64,000 nucleotides of DNA from Oryzias latipes (GCF_002234675.1 NC_019877.2:4247041-4311040), one strand, 5' to 3'; counted from the first letter of the stretch, positions 10,401 through 22,719 are shown. Translations and numbers: made by a program. The notes: generated by a model not told the origin, from the letters alone.

Positions 10401-13400
10401 TGAAGTCTTTTCGGTTATAGAAGTCCCAAGCAGAGGCGTGGCACACCACCTGCCGTCCATCTGATGGCTTCTCTAGCATAGATTTTTCCCAGAATTCCTC
10501 TGGCATTGGCAGCAGTCCAAGAGACGTAAAAAAACGGTCTGATTCCTGAAACATCCTGGTTGCATTCCAGCCCTTTGAAGAAAAGAAAAAAAAAACAGTC
10601 TGCATGTTCAGAACTGCAGGAGACATTTGAAACTGTCAGAAACTAAAACTCATCACAGGAAAGAGATGAAGTGTAGATAACAATTTTTTTGTTTAAGTTG
10701 AAGTATTTATTTTTGGATATTTGTGCACATCTCTTGTTTTTTTTTTAAAAGTTAGCCTTACCTGTGCTAACATAGCTGGCGTAGCATCAACTTGAGTGGC
10801 ACCAGGGTACGGTATGGCAAAATCCATTATTCCAGACCATGTCTGTGCCCACATGTTACCTTGAAAGGAGACCACAAAAAATATATCACTTTTTCATATT
10901 CCTGCGTCTTAGAAGTTGAAGGGCAAGGGATCCACAGCTCTGCCTGAACTGAACCAACAGGGATTCATGGCTGTAAACCAGTTAAACCCCAAACCGTGTC
11001 GAGCTGTCACACAAAATCTTTCAGTGGATGCCTCTAAAAGAAAACTTAATCTGCCTTTTATCTAAATGCATCTGCAGAAACAACATTATAGCAGTGGGGT
11101 ACGCTCCTTAACTGAAAGATTTTTGGCTGCAGCTTTAAAATATTTGGGATTCCAAAGTGAAATTCAAGCTGGTTGTTTTTAATTCCCTCAAAAGTTTAAT
11201 CTTTACTCGTCTCCTCAACAATGGAGAATTCACTCCAAAAAGTCTGCACTTACCCAGCAAATGTGCAGGGATGGGTCCCTTTAGGTTGATGTGCTGGGGA
11301 CCGTACTTTTTGTACAGAGCCCTTCGAACGTAGGCATGAACATTCTGGTAGAGCGGCTGCAGCTCCATCCACAGGGACTCCAGGTCTTCCTCAAAGGTCG
11401 GGGTTTCATACAGAGACCGCCACATAGCCCCATTATCAGAATAACCTACAAAATAGAACAAAACTTTAGAAAAAAAGTCTTAAAATATTGAAATAACTAA
11501 ATAATAATGACTTTATGCTGCAGACTAGCAGAAGTTTAAAATGTTTCCTTTTGTATACTGAATATGAATCTAGAGCACACACGCTTTTAACTAAAAAACT
11601 AACAAATGTAAGCCAACCTCATTTTTTTAGGCAAAAAAAAAAAATCTTTATAATTTAGGAAGGCTAGTATAATCCAGAATCTATTATAAAAGGTCTAACT
11701 GCTAATTGAATTAATTTCCAATATTTAATCAAAGCTATTCACTTAACAGCAAAATATTTTAAAACGTTTTAATCCATTTTTTCCACTCAACTAAAACACT
11801 GCTTTTTATAGCCAACATTTTTGGCACAGAAAAACAAAAAATAACAGTAAGAGGTGAACATTTTATATTTCACATTTAAACTTTTACTTATCTAGACCCT
11901 AATCATAAAATTATTTCATGTTTGTATTTTACCCAAGGTCAACTTTATACATTTTTTAAGACAAGAACTTAAGGATTTTTTTCACGTTCCAGAATAAAAT
12001 CACATCTTTAAGTCATACCATCAAGCACAGCCGCTTTGTTGGCCAGCTCAACGTATCTCTCATAATCCTGACGAAGTACTTTGCCAGCAGCATCTCTCCA
12101 TCCCTTCCAGGCAAACAATAGCTCATTGTAATCCCTGGACTCTGCCATGATCTTCTGGAGGTCTGAGAAACACCAAATATTTTAGATCACAATTTATGGC
12201 TGATTCACCCTGTAAACACAGGGGAGTTTCTCCTTAAGGGCTATTAGTGAAAGGACTTTAGAATTATGGAGATTCGTTTTTTTCTCCCGTCTTCCATTTA
12301 TCAAAAGACACACACTTAAAAGTATGAAATATTAAGATTTCTTATCACATTCATCTACTTTGTCTTTAGTTTGTTTGTGAATTTACAAAACAAAGGTAAA
12401 TGACTGATGTATTTTATTTGAGCTTACCAGGGTCTAGTGGATGGCATCTCCCATCTTCTCGGCAAACCTCAGCCACACTGTATTTAGTCTCCATGTTGGA
12501 CAGAAGAGTGTTGTACTGCAAAAGGCAACCACAGAACTTTAGTTTTTACACAAAAAATGTTAATTATTATGAGTTTTGATGTTCAAAATTGTTGGATATT
12601 ATTCCATTTAAAGGCAGAAAGAGAATGCAGATTTCATTAAACCACTGTCAGTCAGCATGTGACATGCATTAACATCCCACTCTGATCATCTTTTAATATT
12701 CAAAGCATTCTCAGTGGTTTTCTATTATGACTATGCCGTTTTGAAGGAACTTTTCAAAAACCTGTCGTTTTCTAGAACAGTTTCTGCAGAGTGCCGGTTG
12801 TTCATTAGAAATCTGCATCCGAGTCGTGGGCAGAACCGTTGGGGCAGAGAAAGCCTGCCCTCATTCCTCTGTTCACACTCTCTCCCACTACCTTACAGCC
12901 CCTCACACCCCCAACATGACATTAGCGGTGCAACAAAAACGGATGCATCAGAATGGAGTGGAGCAGGGAGCTTGTGGCCCACCAATTGTAGCAATAACAC
13001 AATTTCCATTGAAGTGGGTCTTTAACTTATTTATGGTCCAGTTTACTAAGTAGAAAGAAATATATGATATATTCAAGCACATCCAGAAAATTGGGAGAAT
13101 GCCATCAGCATGAACCTTGTCCGAGATCTAAAAATGTTGCTAAATGAAAAACAAAACTTCTGTGTTGAATGAGAAAAAAACAACAACAACCGATCTGTGC
13201 AAATACAAATGGAGTTGGAAAGTAATCAGCAAGCTCACACCCCCCTTTATTTATCCAGGACTGGACCACGAGGTCAACTGTTTGAGCAGTTTCCTTTCAA
13301 GATCGTCCGAGGGGGCTCAATGGCCTTCTTAGGGCAGTCAAGAAAAACACGTTCTTCAAGAAGTCCTGGGTCTTTCCCTTAGCCTTTTTCTGTATCAGAA

Positions 13401-16400
13401 CAAATCAGCCTTTCTTGAAAATGTTTTACTACAGAAAATATCATAACCAGATGGCAAAATCTTTGATGACAAGTTGCTCAACTTCTCACTGTGAACCCAG
13501 CCACCCTTCTGAGAAAGCAGCTCAGCCCCTTGCTTTTGTTGTCTCTCTCTCTGAGTTCTTTAAAAAAATTCTTAACTTTATACATTTTCAACTCAAAGGC
13601 AAACTCGTAAAGTCGTTTTCATGTTTGGAAAGCGCCACGTCATCTTTTGATTTAGGTAAAATGCTCTTCAGTGTTTCATCTGATAAAGCCAAAAGGACCA
13701 TATGATCTACAACAGGCATATTCTATGCTGTCAAAACTGGAAACTCTCCATCCTGTTCTTCTCTCAGATATTATGTTACAAAGATTTGCTCTAATATAGT
13801 TCAAAACCGACAGGAAATGAGACTCTACACTGTCATACAAACTCTCAGTTTTGCTTGGACAGGCATGGAACAGCCTCTAGCAAATGTCCTAATACCCTGT
13901 GCATCTGTCATAAAGCTTGTTTTGAATCAACTTAAGACATAAAGACTGGTTGGGAAATTTAAACACACCCTCCGACATGCTGGTGAGGGTTAAAAGGTCC
14001 AATGTTGCACCATTCATTCTGAGGCACTTGTAAAACATCTTTAGCATCAAAGGATGACCTTACTTTAGAAGATAAGTAGTGGGATCCCCTTAGGAACCGA
14101 CAACCAGCAATGCTCTGGTCTTACCTTTTTAACCTCTTGATGCCTACATTTATTTCTATCTATTAAAAAAATGGTATTTATATTTTTACTTTTAAATGAA
14201 TTAAGGTAATTTTTAGCCAAAGTGGTTTGATGCATACTTCCATCAACAGGTGTCAAGGGGTCAATGCAGTTTTCTTGACCTTAGCATGATGTTGCACACG
14301 CAAGTTAGTAAAAAAAAATTCATAAACCATCTCAGTTGTACCTCTTCCAATTCTTCCGGAGGAAGTGCAGCCCTTTCGATGTCACTGAGTTTAGCAATGA
14401 CGCGTTTGACCAAGGGATCCTGGAAGTCGGTGGTGTCGTACTCTCGAGCCTTCAGACCATATTTTAGAGTGTGTGCTGACATCTCCAGGCTTCTGTTGAG
14501 CTAAAACAAATAATGGACTCTTACATTTTTCACTTTACCACTACATCAACAGTGTCCTGGATAATAATAATAATTTTTATTAAATATATTCTAATGTTGT
14601 GTTTCCCAAACTGGTACAAAATACAAGAAGAAGTTTAAATTTTTGAATAATTCTGATGGTCTCACCATCGCCTGTTTATTGGCGTCGGTGATGTCTGTGT
14701 TGTATTTCCAGCTGGCTTCAGTGTATGCGTTCCACACCTCCTCAGCTGTGGTATTATACTCATCTAGAAGTCTTTTAGCATCAAGCTCATCTGTATTCTT
14801 TTCTGGGTAAAGAAGGAGGTTAGAAAAACTTTAACAAACAGCATCACAAATAAACTTTAAGCACCTAAGCAGCAATGCTTTACCAATATCTTCAGGGTAT
14901 CCTTCAGGGACAGGTGGGACCCAGCCAAAGTCAGGCCATCCCAGGGTCTCATTTACGTTTTGTTCTTCCAGCCACTTAATAACAGGTTCAAAGTATTTCA
15001 ACAATGAGTTGGCATTCATCTCCCTGGTGCCTATGGCCTCCTGAAGGACTTCAGGCCACGGTTTGGAGGAACCAGCTTGAAGGACTTTCCTGAGAATGAA
15101 GAGAAAAAGACTTAGTTTTTAATGAACACAAATTATATTTATGTTTAGTGCCAAGACCTGAAAAAGTGGTACCTCAAAATCTCTCCCGCTTCTGCAGAGC
15201 GGTAGATGTCACATGTATGCAAAGGACCTGTGTGTTTGGCTGCCTCGCACAGTTTCTCATGGAATTGGAACTGAAGGATGAAGCTGACAAAATACCTGCA
15301 GGGGAGAGAGTTTTCTCATTACCAGCACATTTATGAGAGTGGTGGATGCCTGTTTTATTTGCTGCTTTCATTTTCCAGCCCTCAAACAAAAGCTTGAGTC
15401 TGTTATAGCTTTCCCTTCATGCTTCCTGCCATTATTGTGAGAATGCATTGTTTGATAAACCACAAAACACAATAGAAAAACAATGTTACTCTTTCCTTTT
15501 TATTTATTACTGTTCTCTAAATTGGATCAGGAAAATAATTTATTGCATGTGTATGTACAGTGCCATTGAACTCAAGGCCTTTTTCATTGGACTTTTGTGA
15601 AAAAGTAAAGAAAAAAGCAAGGTTAACCACCACCTAACACATACTCATGACATTTACAACTTGGGTTCAAGTCCTGTGGGTGAAACCAGGATTTTACCTG
15701 ATGTATGGCGTGTTTCCGGGAATGTGGTACTTTGCCCCAGGATCAAAATGCTCCTCTGATCGTTTGGTTGGCGGACAAATTCCCTGAAATTTTGTTCTGT
15801 AAAGAGACAGAACTAGGACTTTCAAACATTTTTAATGGGCATGGGGGCCAGCACAGAATGTAAAACCAACTAATTCTAATGTCCTTTGGCAATAGATTGT
15901 ACCTGAGGTACCACCACTCAGAATTGTACTTCTCTGGAGGAGTTCTTCCATTAAAAACACCCCATCTCCAGAGGTCAATGAGGTAGCCAAAAGGAAGAAA
16001 TGCAATTTTTTCTAGCGCCATCTTCAGCAGGTAGTTGATGTCAGTTTCTGGGGAGCAAACATCTAGCATTGTCCTTCAATTTCCAAATTAATCCCTTAGT
16101 TGGGTTGAAATAGGTGTAAAAGGTCACCCTGACCCATCTCCATTTATGACTTGTTACCTGTATCGGAGGCTGCAGACTCCAGCAGGTTAATCGTGTGCAG
16201 ATGCTTTGGTGTTGAAACAGAAAGGGACAAAACATCCCCAATGGCTTCATGAAAACCAGGGTTAGCACCCCTCCGAAACCCAACTGGCTGGTCCTTGTAC
16301 TGTAGGTAGTACTGGATGTGCCCCATTTCATGGTGTACAGTGAAAAGCTGTTCCATTGTCACTGTAGTGCACTGTTTAATTCTGAAAGAGATTACATGAG

Positions 16401-19400
16401 ATGTCACCTAAATACCAGTGTTAAAGTCAAGAGTTACTATAGCAACCCTGTTTCGTATGCAAATGCATGTACAACCATAACCTACAGTGAACAAAGGTAA
16501 ATCCTTCTACCTGAAGTCTTTGCGGTTGTAGAAGTCCCAGGCTGATGCGTGACACACAACTTCTCGATCATCAGGTTTGACAATCATGGATCCTTCCCAG
16601 AATTCTGTTGGCATTTCCAGCAACCCTAGGGAGGTGAAGAACTCCTCTGACACTCGAAACATGTGTGTAGCATTGTAGCCCTGTGAAAGAGTTAGAAAAA
16701 AACCTGATTAAGGAATAAGTATCTGGAAAATAAAATTGTTTTTTGTGCCCTGCAGTCCAGTCAGGCCAGAGAACTTCCTTATTTACACTTACTTGTCTGA
16801 CCATTTCATCAGTCACATCCAGGTTGGGTTTGTTGGGAAATGGGATCATCAGATCGTAAATGTTGTTCCATGTTTGAGCCCACATGTTTCCTAAGAAGTA
16901 AGAGAAGACAATTTGTGCTTAAAGATGCTTTTCAAAAGATGTCTTTATCGGCTAGTCTTTATGGCCAACCTAACATTGTAACTGATGCATCTTACCCAAC
17001 AGGTGTGCAGGGATTGGTCCTTTCAGGTTGATGTACTTGGAACCATATTGGTTGTAGAGCTTGCGGCGCACAAAGGCGTGCAGGTGCAGATAGAGTGGCT
17101 CAATGGTTTTATAAAGGTTGTCAATGTCTTGCTCAAAGGTTTCACTCTCATACCAGGATCGCCAGTCAGCTCCAGTGTCTGCAAATCCTAAAAGACAGGA
17201 TTAAGTGCTCTCTGGTCAGGTATGTAATCTTCATCGTCATTTTTTTGTTCACTTGATCATTTATTAAGCATTAGAAGACAAGAAGGTGAATACTTACCAT
17301 CAGCTTGAGAAGCTTTGTTGCTAAGCTCCACAAACTCTGGATAGAGCTTTTTGAGAGGAACACCTGACGCATTGTGCCAACCGTCCCAAGCAAACAGCAG
17401 CTTCTTGTAGCTTCTAGAGGTGGCCATGATGTCAGTGAGCTCTTCAAAACAAAACATATACAAAAACAACTCAGAGAAAGAGAGAGAGCCAATACGACGA
17501 GATAAATCCACTCATGCTGATGAGCCAAAAAAGATTAAAAGAAAATGAGTTGTGTTGGTGTTTGGCCAACTTTCTGCTCCTCTTTTTCATCACAGATGTT
17601 TATCTAGAACTTGTTCTTTCTGCCGGGAAAGCTCTTTCACGATATCAAATGTTAAAACACCAATCAAAATTCCAACAAAAGGAAACCAGTAGGAATAACA
17701 GGGTGAGGGTTAAGTGGAGGTAAAAAAAAATGTTACTGGAAGCCCGTTTCCTACGTTGAATGATTCCTCGATGGAAAAAGTAATTATGCACAAACGGTAA
17801 TGAGCTACTTTCTTTCCAAGCCATTCTTTTTAGCTGACATGATTGTTTTTGTTCCATCACTCTGTTGGTTTCCCACAGTTACTTTGGGCAGTCCTCTCTA
17901 ACAAAACACAAAGGCCATCGTTAACAATAAATGCCCGCCATGTTAAAAGCTGCTGTTTCTTAAGAGGTCCATTCAACACATATTCACAACACTTCCCCTT
18001 GATGCCTCAATAAAGCCCATCCTGTTACTTCCAAGAACTGATAACATCTCAGCATTGGTTGTTTTCCCAATACTTTCCCTGCACATAAACACTTCCTACT
18101 CTTCAATACGGCCATGCACCAGATGATTAGCATTTGTAGAGTTCCCGCATCTTACCCTTTGACAAACATTTATTCTTGGCATGTTTACTCACCAGGCTCC
18201 AGACTCCAGCTTACATTTGGCTGTGGGTAAACCTTAGCTGTGGAATAAATACTGTCCATAGTGCTGAGAATGGTGTTATACTTTAAAACAAGAGGGGAAA
18301 AAAGATTAGTTTGGTGTTTACATACAACTAAACACTGACAGAAACATTGCAACATGAACACAGAAAACAGACAGGAGAGGAATCGAACCTTCTCTCGTTC
18401 TGCCTGGGGAAGGTTGGCAGCACCCAATGACTTGATCTTTTCCATCAGCTTTTTGTCTTTAGGGTCAGGGAGCGTGTTGAGAACCTCGTCAGTGAAGACA
18501 GTCTTGGCCTTCAACCCCCAGGCTTCAATGAAGGCTTGCTCTTCAAGGGAGGCTGCAACCTAAAAGGCACAAAAAAGTAGAAACTAATGGAAAAAAACAA
18601 AACAAGGTTCCACATCCTAATACAGTCTTTGGAAACATTTTAACTTTTACAGACTTAAAGGATTCTGTACTTTGTCCTCACAACCTATGACAACTTCTGC
18701 TTTGTTAAAGCCTTTTATATGCACACATCCATATTATTATGCACTGACCCACGTCGCTATATGAGCCCCCTTTTTTTTTTTTTTTTTTTTTTTAGTAATT
18801 GCCCTTGCTCAAACTGGACGGAACAGCAACTTCATAAACTTAAAGTGTCAACACAACCTGTTGGTCCTAAATTATGGTAGAGGTTTTATTACATGTGATA
18901 AAACCTGCACGTTGCGATGGTCACATGGAGCCCTTTGTTAGGAATCATTAAATACCTGACCCAATGCTCCACTCTGGATAAATAAAAATGTTTATGGCAC
19001 ATACTAAACCATGCAAGACAGTCATTTAAGATTGTTTTTTACTGTCTTTAGGGAAAGCTCTAAAGAATACTAATTTTTGACATTTAATGGAACTTAAAGT
19101 TAAATTTATTGGTTTGCTTTGTTTAAACTTTATTAAAATTTTTTCCATCAAGTCGTTTTTCTGAAAAAGCGTTTTACTCAAAATAACTTGTCATTTTTAG
19201 CCTTTCCTCAACATTGTTAGGGAGTTACTATCACTAGGAACATAGACCTGTTTTCCTTAAAGGACCTATATCATGCAGAATCAACTTTTTTGAACTTGTT
19301 AGAGAATTATAAAGTTAATACCTTACAAAAACGACCCCAAAGCGGTATTTTGATACACTCACGAATTTCTAAATATTCCTCTAAAAACTTGCTCTCTCAG

Positions 19401-22023
19401 CACCAGCCTCTCACAATCCACGAAAATGAGCGGGTTCTCACATTGTGACATCACAAAGTGAGGAACAGCCCCTTCCAGGAAGAGTCTGCGCCGCCTGTCC
19501 CGCCTCCAGGCTAACACACACACACTTTCTTCGCAGAGCTAGCGGTGATCAGCTAAACGCTTTCATTTTATAGCCACGATATACACATCCATCTTTGCAA
19601 AAGATCGGATGTTGATTGTTTTTGTGGGCAATATGCAGACACGCTACCGTGGCCGACTCTAGGTTGACGTCATGAAATGGGCGGCACCAACGAGTACTGA
19701 AAGGCGGCGCCTCAGAGATCTGGTCGTCTTACTTCTGGGTAGAAAAATTTACTGTGAAAGTAACTCATACTTCATAAAAAAAAAAAAAATCAATATATTA
19801 TCATAAATATGGATATATTTTATTCTGAAAAGTGCAAGAATAGCCTGATATAGGCCCTTAAAAGGCAAACTGTATAGGATATTTCAAAGACCAAGTGGGC
19901 CACAGAACACATTTCAGATGTTGTTCTGTTGCACTGATGTCACCATGGGTTCTTGAATCGAAATCCTCGTTCTTTTATCCGTTATGAACTATATGTTGTA
20001 TTTACAGCATCCATCTTTGATGTAGAGTGTTTGGAAGAATCCTCATGATTCCCTCGTGCTGACCTTACCACCCCACTGAATCTGAGGAGATTTTCTTTAT
20101 TGCAGTCTGAAAGGTTAAGAACACAGACATTCTCAGGAAGTAATGACAGTGTATGAGAGGGAAAAAGCCACAGGCTCTTTTTTTTGCAGCTGTGGGACCT
20201 TGTGTTGTACATGTGCTAAGCATTAATTTGTTCTTATTCTACTGCATTTTTTTCTGTTCGTCAAAAAAAACTCCAGCACTATCAGTTCAAGACAGCCGTG
20301 TTAGTGCAGTTCCATGGCATTCAATGAGCCAGCAAACCTAAAGATGATGTGCTTGAACATTGATGGGGACTCAAAGCAGTTCCTCATAACTCACAGGCCA
20401 TAGTTTGCTCAACACACATCCTGAAAAACCCAAGACAACAGAAGCTTCTCCACACAAATGTTTATGTCGAAGGTTCTTATCTGCTTCCCTCACGTCCTTC
20501 ACTTCCCTGCAAGGGAAGACAAAGATGACTTTTTCCAACCTTTTTCCACAATTTATCCACTTTGATAATCATTCAAGGCCACAGAAAAAAAGGTAATGAT
20601 GCCATAAAAAAGTTGCTATTGAACAAACGCTGTAATTTACCCATTATTGCGTCCTTTTACTCATTTACCCAAGATGCTTGTGTAAAGGTCAGGCACCAAA
20701 GTAAAAAAAACTCAGAGGTTAATGTTTGATGGAAAATTTTAAACATGAAATATTCATCTGCAGTCTAAGTTCTGGATGCAGTAGGATTCTAAAGACATAT
20801 TCATATTTCACTTAGTGTGGTTGTATAATCCTTAAATTATCACAGAAATGTATTAAAAAATCCTTAACATTTTGAAGTTTTAGTGCAGGTGGATAAAAAT
20901 TGATAGATCTGCTTTGACAAGAGTTTTTTTTTTTCAACTAAGGATCTGGTAAATCAAATAAACTCCTTAGCAAGTATCATCAAATCCTTCAAAGGATCAT
21001 TTAAACTGTGTTTGCTGCAAAGTTTAGTGACTGAGATGTTGGGAGGGGGTGGCTTTCAGGTCAACATCTGTAAAGCCTGACACATTTTTCAGCCCGAAAA
21101 TACTGAGTACGGTCCATGTGCACACCTAGTCAGTGTCCCTAAATGTTGTGACAGCTGTCTAAGCACACACACACAAGTTTTTAGGGAGAGAAGTTCCCCC
21201 TCCAGCTGGACTTTTCTTTTTTTAAATTCAAATTCAGGCTGTGTTGTGTTGCACACATGCTGTGCATCTCATGTTTGCGCTTTTCTAATGTCAGTTATCT
21301 TCTGTGCCACTCTCCCTGATCTACAGTTTTTATGTAAATGTATCAGACCTGTAGTGATGTGAGGCAGCAAAACCCTGAATTCACTGTCCCGCCTCACAGT
21401 TTAGTTCTTTTGACTTTCAGCAAATGAATCCACAAATCTGCATCATGTTTTGTTAAACTGTGCTCATTTTAATACAAACTAAAATGTAGATTTTAAAAAA
21501 ATAAGCAAACATGTCCCTTCCCCCATGATTTTTTGGAAATAATATAACATTAACCCTACAGGGATCCAGATCAGATTTTGATTTCACAATGGGAGTTAAC
21601 TTGCTTTTGGATTAAACTGAGCGTGCAATTCTGGGTGAAGATGAATAATTATTTTTGATCTCCAAGTCAAGCAGGGCTTAGCTCCACGGAAACATTTAGA
21701 AATGTGCCTTGTTGGCACCATGGCTGAGCTGGAAAAAATACCTCACAGAATCAGAGTCAGGTTGGCACACACAAGTCAGACTCACTCACCTGAAGCTTGG
21801 AGTTGTGGTCTGTTAAGTTGGTGTTGTAGTTCCAGCTGGCAGACACACTGAAGTAAAACACCTCTTCGGCGGTGCTGTTGTAATCACTCAGAAACCTCTG
21901 GGCGTCAGAGATGGTGTTTACATATTCTCCTGGAAGCCAGTCGGCTGGAAGAGCTTCAGAGAGCCCCAAAACTGGCAGCAGCAGCAGCACTGACCATAGC
22001 AACCTGACCGGGCCGACAGCCAT
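7283..22023 (-). CDS. ace: Angiotensin-converting enzyme, two-domain membrane form (complete, 25 exons)
   Basis: ACE is a zinc dipeptidyl carboxypeptidase (family M2) that converts angiotensin I to II and degrades bradykinin at the cell surface. Coding exons, in gene order: 22023-21790, 18559-18389, 18280-18193, 17441-17298, 17187-16996, 16890-16793, 16680-16511, 16381-16158, 16047-15903, 15796-15698, 15295-15173, 15089-14884, 14802-14666, 14500-14342, 12515-12428, 12162-12019, 11445-11254, 10859-10762, 10572-10400, 9623-9400, 9317-9173, 9086-8988, 8834-8712, 8632-8448, 7470-7283. Every junction has AG/GT borders and the phases join into one open frame of 3,849 bases (1,282 residues). Exons 1-12 give a signal peptide and the N domain. 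Exons 13-24 give the C domain, and exon 25 the anchor. Both domains keep HEMGH and the downstream EAIGD glutamate. Exon lengths mirror each other between domains (88, 144, 192, 98, 224, 145, 99, 123), as known for somatic ACE. The start [10 protein letters not shown] is chosen because it opens directly into a hydrophobic signal. Confidence 0.95.
7471..8447 (-). other. ace: ace last intron, with a dispersed repeat copy
   Basis: Intron between exons 24 and 25. Positions about 7816-8106 hold a copy of the unclassified dispersed repeat described separately. The rest is AT-rich with no recognisable gene. Confidence 0.55.
7816..8106 (+). repeat. Unclassified dispersed repeat, copy 1
   Basis: The copy starts CCCACTCTGATCATCTTTT, has an internal TTTGCAGAG..TTAGAAAT.TGCCTC core, and ends CTCCTGATTCACAATGATTT. 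Other copies in the same orientation lie at about 9740-10130, 12676-13040, 23638-24055, 39660-39805, 41728-42080 and 62257-62610. Confidence 0.65.
9400..9623 (-). CDS. ace: ace exon 20: C-domain zinc-binding exon
   Basis: This exon encodes the second active site, with HEMGH at 9560-9574 and the downstream EAIGD. Surrounding residues ([19 protein letters not shown] and [15 protein letters not shown]) are those of a functional ACE C domain. In mammals the C domain dominates angiotensin I conversion; whether this holds in fish is not shown here. Confidence 0.95.
9740..10130 (+). repeat. Unclassified dispersed repeat, copy 2
   Basis: This copy lies in the intron between ace exons 19 and 20. It has the family core TTCATTAGAAA..CGCCTCAGAGTTGTG, the segment GAGAGCTCCCTGTTTACACC, CTTACAGCCCCTCACACCC, and the end GCTCCTGATTTAAAACGATTT. 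No open frame of note is present. Confidence 0.6.
12676..13040 (+). repeat. Unclassified dispersed repeat, copy 3
   Basis: This copy lies in ace intron 14. It starts TCCCACTCTGATCATCTTTT and contains TTACAGCCCCTCACACCCCC. Its segmental-duplicate partner is at about 41728-42080. Open frames here are incidental to the repeat. Confidence 0.65.
13200..14060 (-). pseudogene. Degenerate protein-coding relic inside ace intron 14, identity unknown
   Basis: Read on the minus strand, about 14040-13690 gives more than 100 codons interrupted by only two stops, for example [20 protein letters not shown], then [17 protein letters not shown], then [20 protein letters not shown]. After a frame change it continues [20 protein letters not shown], and further down [19 protein letters not shown]. 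The composition looks like protein rather than random AT-rich translation. I do not recognise the family. It could be a processed pseudogene or an old transposon gene. The duplicated block keeps most of it at about 42360-43080. Confidence 0.4.
16158..16381 (-). CDS. ace: ace exon 8: N-domain zinc-binding exon
   Basis: This exon encodes the N-domain gluzincin site. HEMGH (16318-16332) supplies the two zinc histidines and the catalytic glutamate, and EAIGD about 24 residues later supplies the third zinc ligand. At 224 bp it matches the C-domain equivalent (9400-9623) and the secreted paralogue's exon (30770-30993). This exon is missing from the pseudogene copy. Confidence 0.95.
17442..18192 (-). 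other. ace: ace intron 3 (intact, empty site for Tc1)
   Basis: A simple intron with no element recognised. At about 17505-17515 it reads CGACGAGATAAATCC, the unoccupied version of the Tc1 target seen filled at 45702-52697 in the duplicate. Confidence 0.7.
18560..21789 (-). other. ace: ace intron 1
   Basis: A 3.2-kb intron. It contains a TTAA-flanked non-autonomous DNA element (19261-19857) and a poly(T) run at about 18771-18795. The rest shows no gene. The duplicated copy of this intron is over twice as long because of insertions at 55257-57388 and 58064-61295. Confidence 0.6.
19261..19857. mobile_element. Non-autonomous DNA transposon with TTAA target duplication
   Basis: The element is bounded by TTAA at 19257-19260 and 19858-19861. 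Its ends are inverted: AGGACCTATATCATGC at the left and the reverse complement of GGGCCTATATCAGGC at the right. The 597-bp interior has no coding frame but contains TGTGACATCACAAAGTGAGG. A TTAA target with a purine-led terminus fits a Kolobok-like or piggyBac-like MITE. An internally deleted copy without its left end remains at about 53947-54106. Confidence 0.7.
21790..22023 (-). CDS. ace: ace exon 1: signal peptide and start of N domain
   Basis: The 78 codons encode [20 protein letters not shown], a typical signal peptide, then a mature start near [10 protein letters not shown]. They continue to [10 protein letters not shown] and end at a GTGAGT donor. Potential N-glycosylation sites are NST and NLT. 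An in-frame ATG lies further upstream, but the hydrophobic segment directly after this ATG and agreement with the duplicated copy at 61578 support this start. Confidence 0.85.
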
Positions 22024-22120
22024 GCTGGCAACCACCTCAGGGCAGAAAAGAAGTGGACGGGAGAACTGAAGTGAATAGATGTGTGGATGTAGGCGAAATG
22101 CTCTGAGGCATGGTGAGCTT

Positions 22121-22130
22121 CTTTTAAAGT
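22121..22130 (-). promoter_or_regulatory. ace: TATA-like element upstream of ace
   Basis: The minus strand reads CACTTTAAAAGAAG about 100 bases upstream of the ATG. The secreted paralogue has TTTAAAAAG about 75 bases upstream of its ATG, and the pseudogene has the altered CTTAAAAACA. Position and recurrence suggest a core promoter; no transcript evidence is available here. Confidence 0.4.
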
Positions 22131-22139
22131 GCCAGTTGA

Positions 22140-22520
22140 ACCCAGCCCACACTTTTCTGCAGCCCTCCCTCTCAGCACATCCCCGCTGAACATTTTTCCC
22201 CAGCAGAGGTTGAGCGGACTGGAGAACGGAACAGCGCCAGGTGAGGATGATAAGCGCAACAGCGGCGCGTTTTACGGACTAATCTCGCCTTTACGCGCAG
22301 CTGTGCGCCGAGCCCGAGGCGCAGCGGGACTTCAGCGCGCAACGTTGTACAGAGTCGGGTGCGCATCCTTGAGGAGCTCGCAGCTTTCGGTCTGTTGTGC
22401 AAGGAGGCTGGTGGAAACCAAAACCACCATGTGTTGCAAGTGAAGGCTTCTCCGTCAGACGGAGGCAACTGTGAGCGGAATAGGTGACTCCACGCTTCGC
22501 CTTCTTCTCCACCCAATGGG
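22140..22520 (-). promoter_or_regulatory. ace: GC/CpG-rich 5' flank of ace
   Basis: This is a locally GC-rich, CpG-containing block in an otherwise AT-rich window (for example CGCGCAACG and GCGCCGAGCCCGAGGCGC). It lies directly upstream of the TATA-like site and is duplicated at about 61740-62070. It may be a promoter-proximal CpG region. Open frames on both strands are side effects of its base composition. Confidence 0.4.
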
Positions 22521-22719
22521 GCAATAATAAAGGGTAGAGGCTGCCTCATCTTTTATTTTACATGTTTTAATTTGGGTTTCTACTGAATTCCGTATTCTAT
22601 TGACTTAAAGTCTTTATTTTCTATCCAACCTCAGTAATTGTCTTTTTTATTATGGAGAAATCGTTTACTTAATTTAATATTTCAAGACTAAATTTGCATT
22701 TTAAAAGAACTGAATTATA

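Noticed and set aside
12714-13053. Two overlapping + strand frames of about 75-103 codons, repeated at 41766-42077
   Set aside because: They coincide with the unclassified dispersed repeat and are duplicated only through the segmental duplication. The frames are not kept in other repeat copies.
21757-22152. Alternative upstream ATG for ace (starting MWAGFNWHF)
   Set aside because: It would bury the signal peptide about 40 residues in and overlap the TATA-like site. [10 protein letters not shown] is the better start.
22129-22549. Several open frames on both strands upstream of ace
   Set aside because: Side effect of the GC-rich promoter block, with no protein family features.
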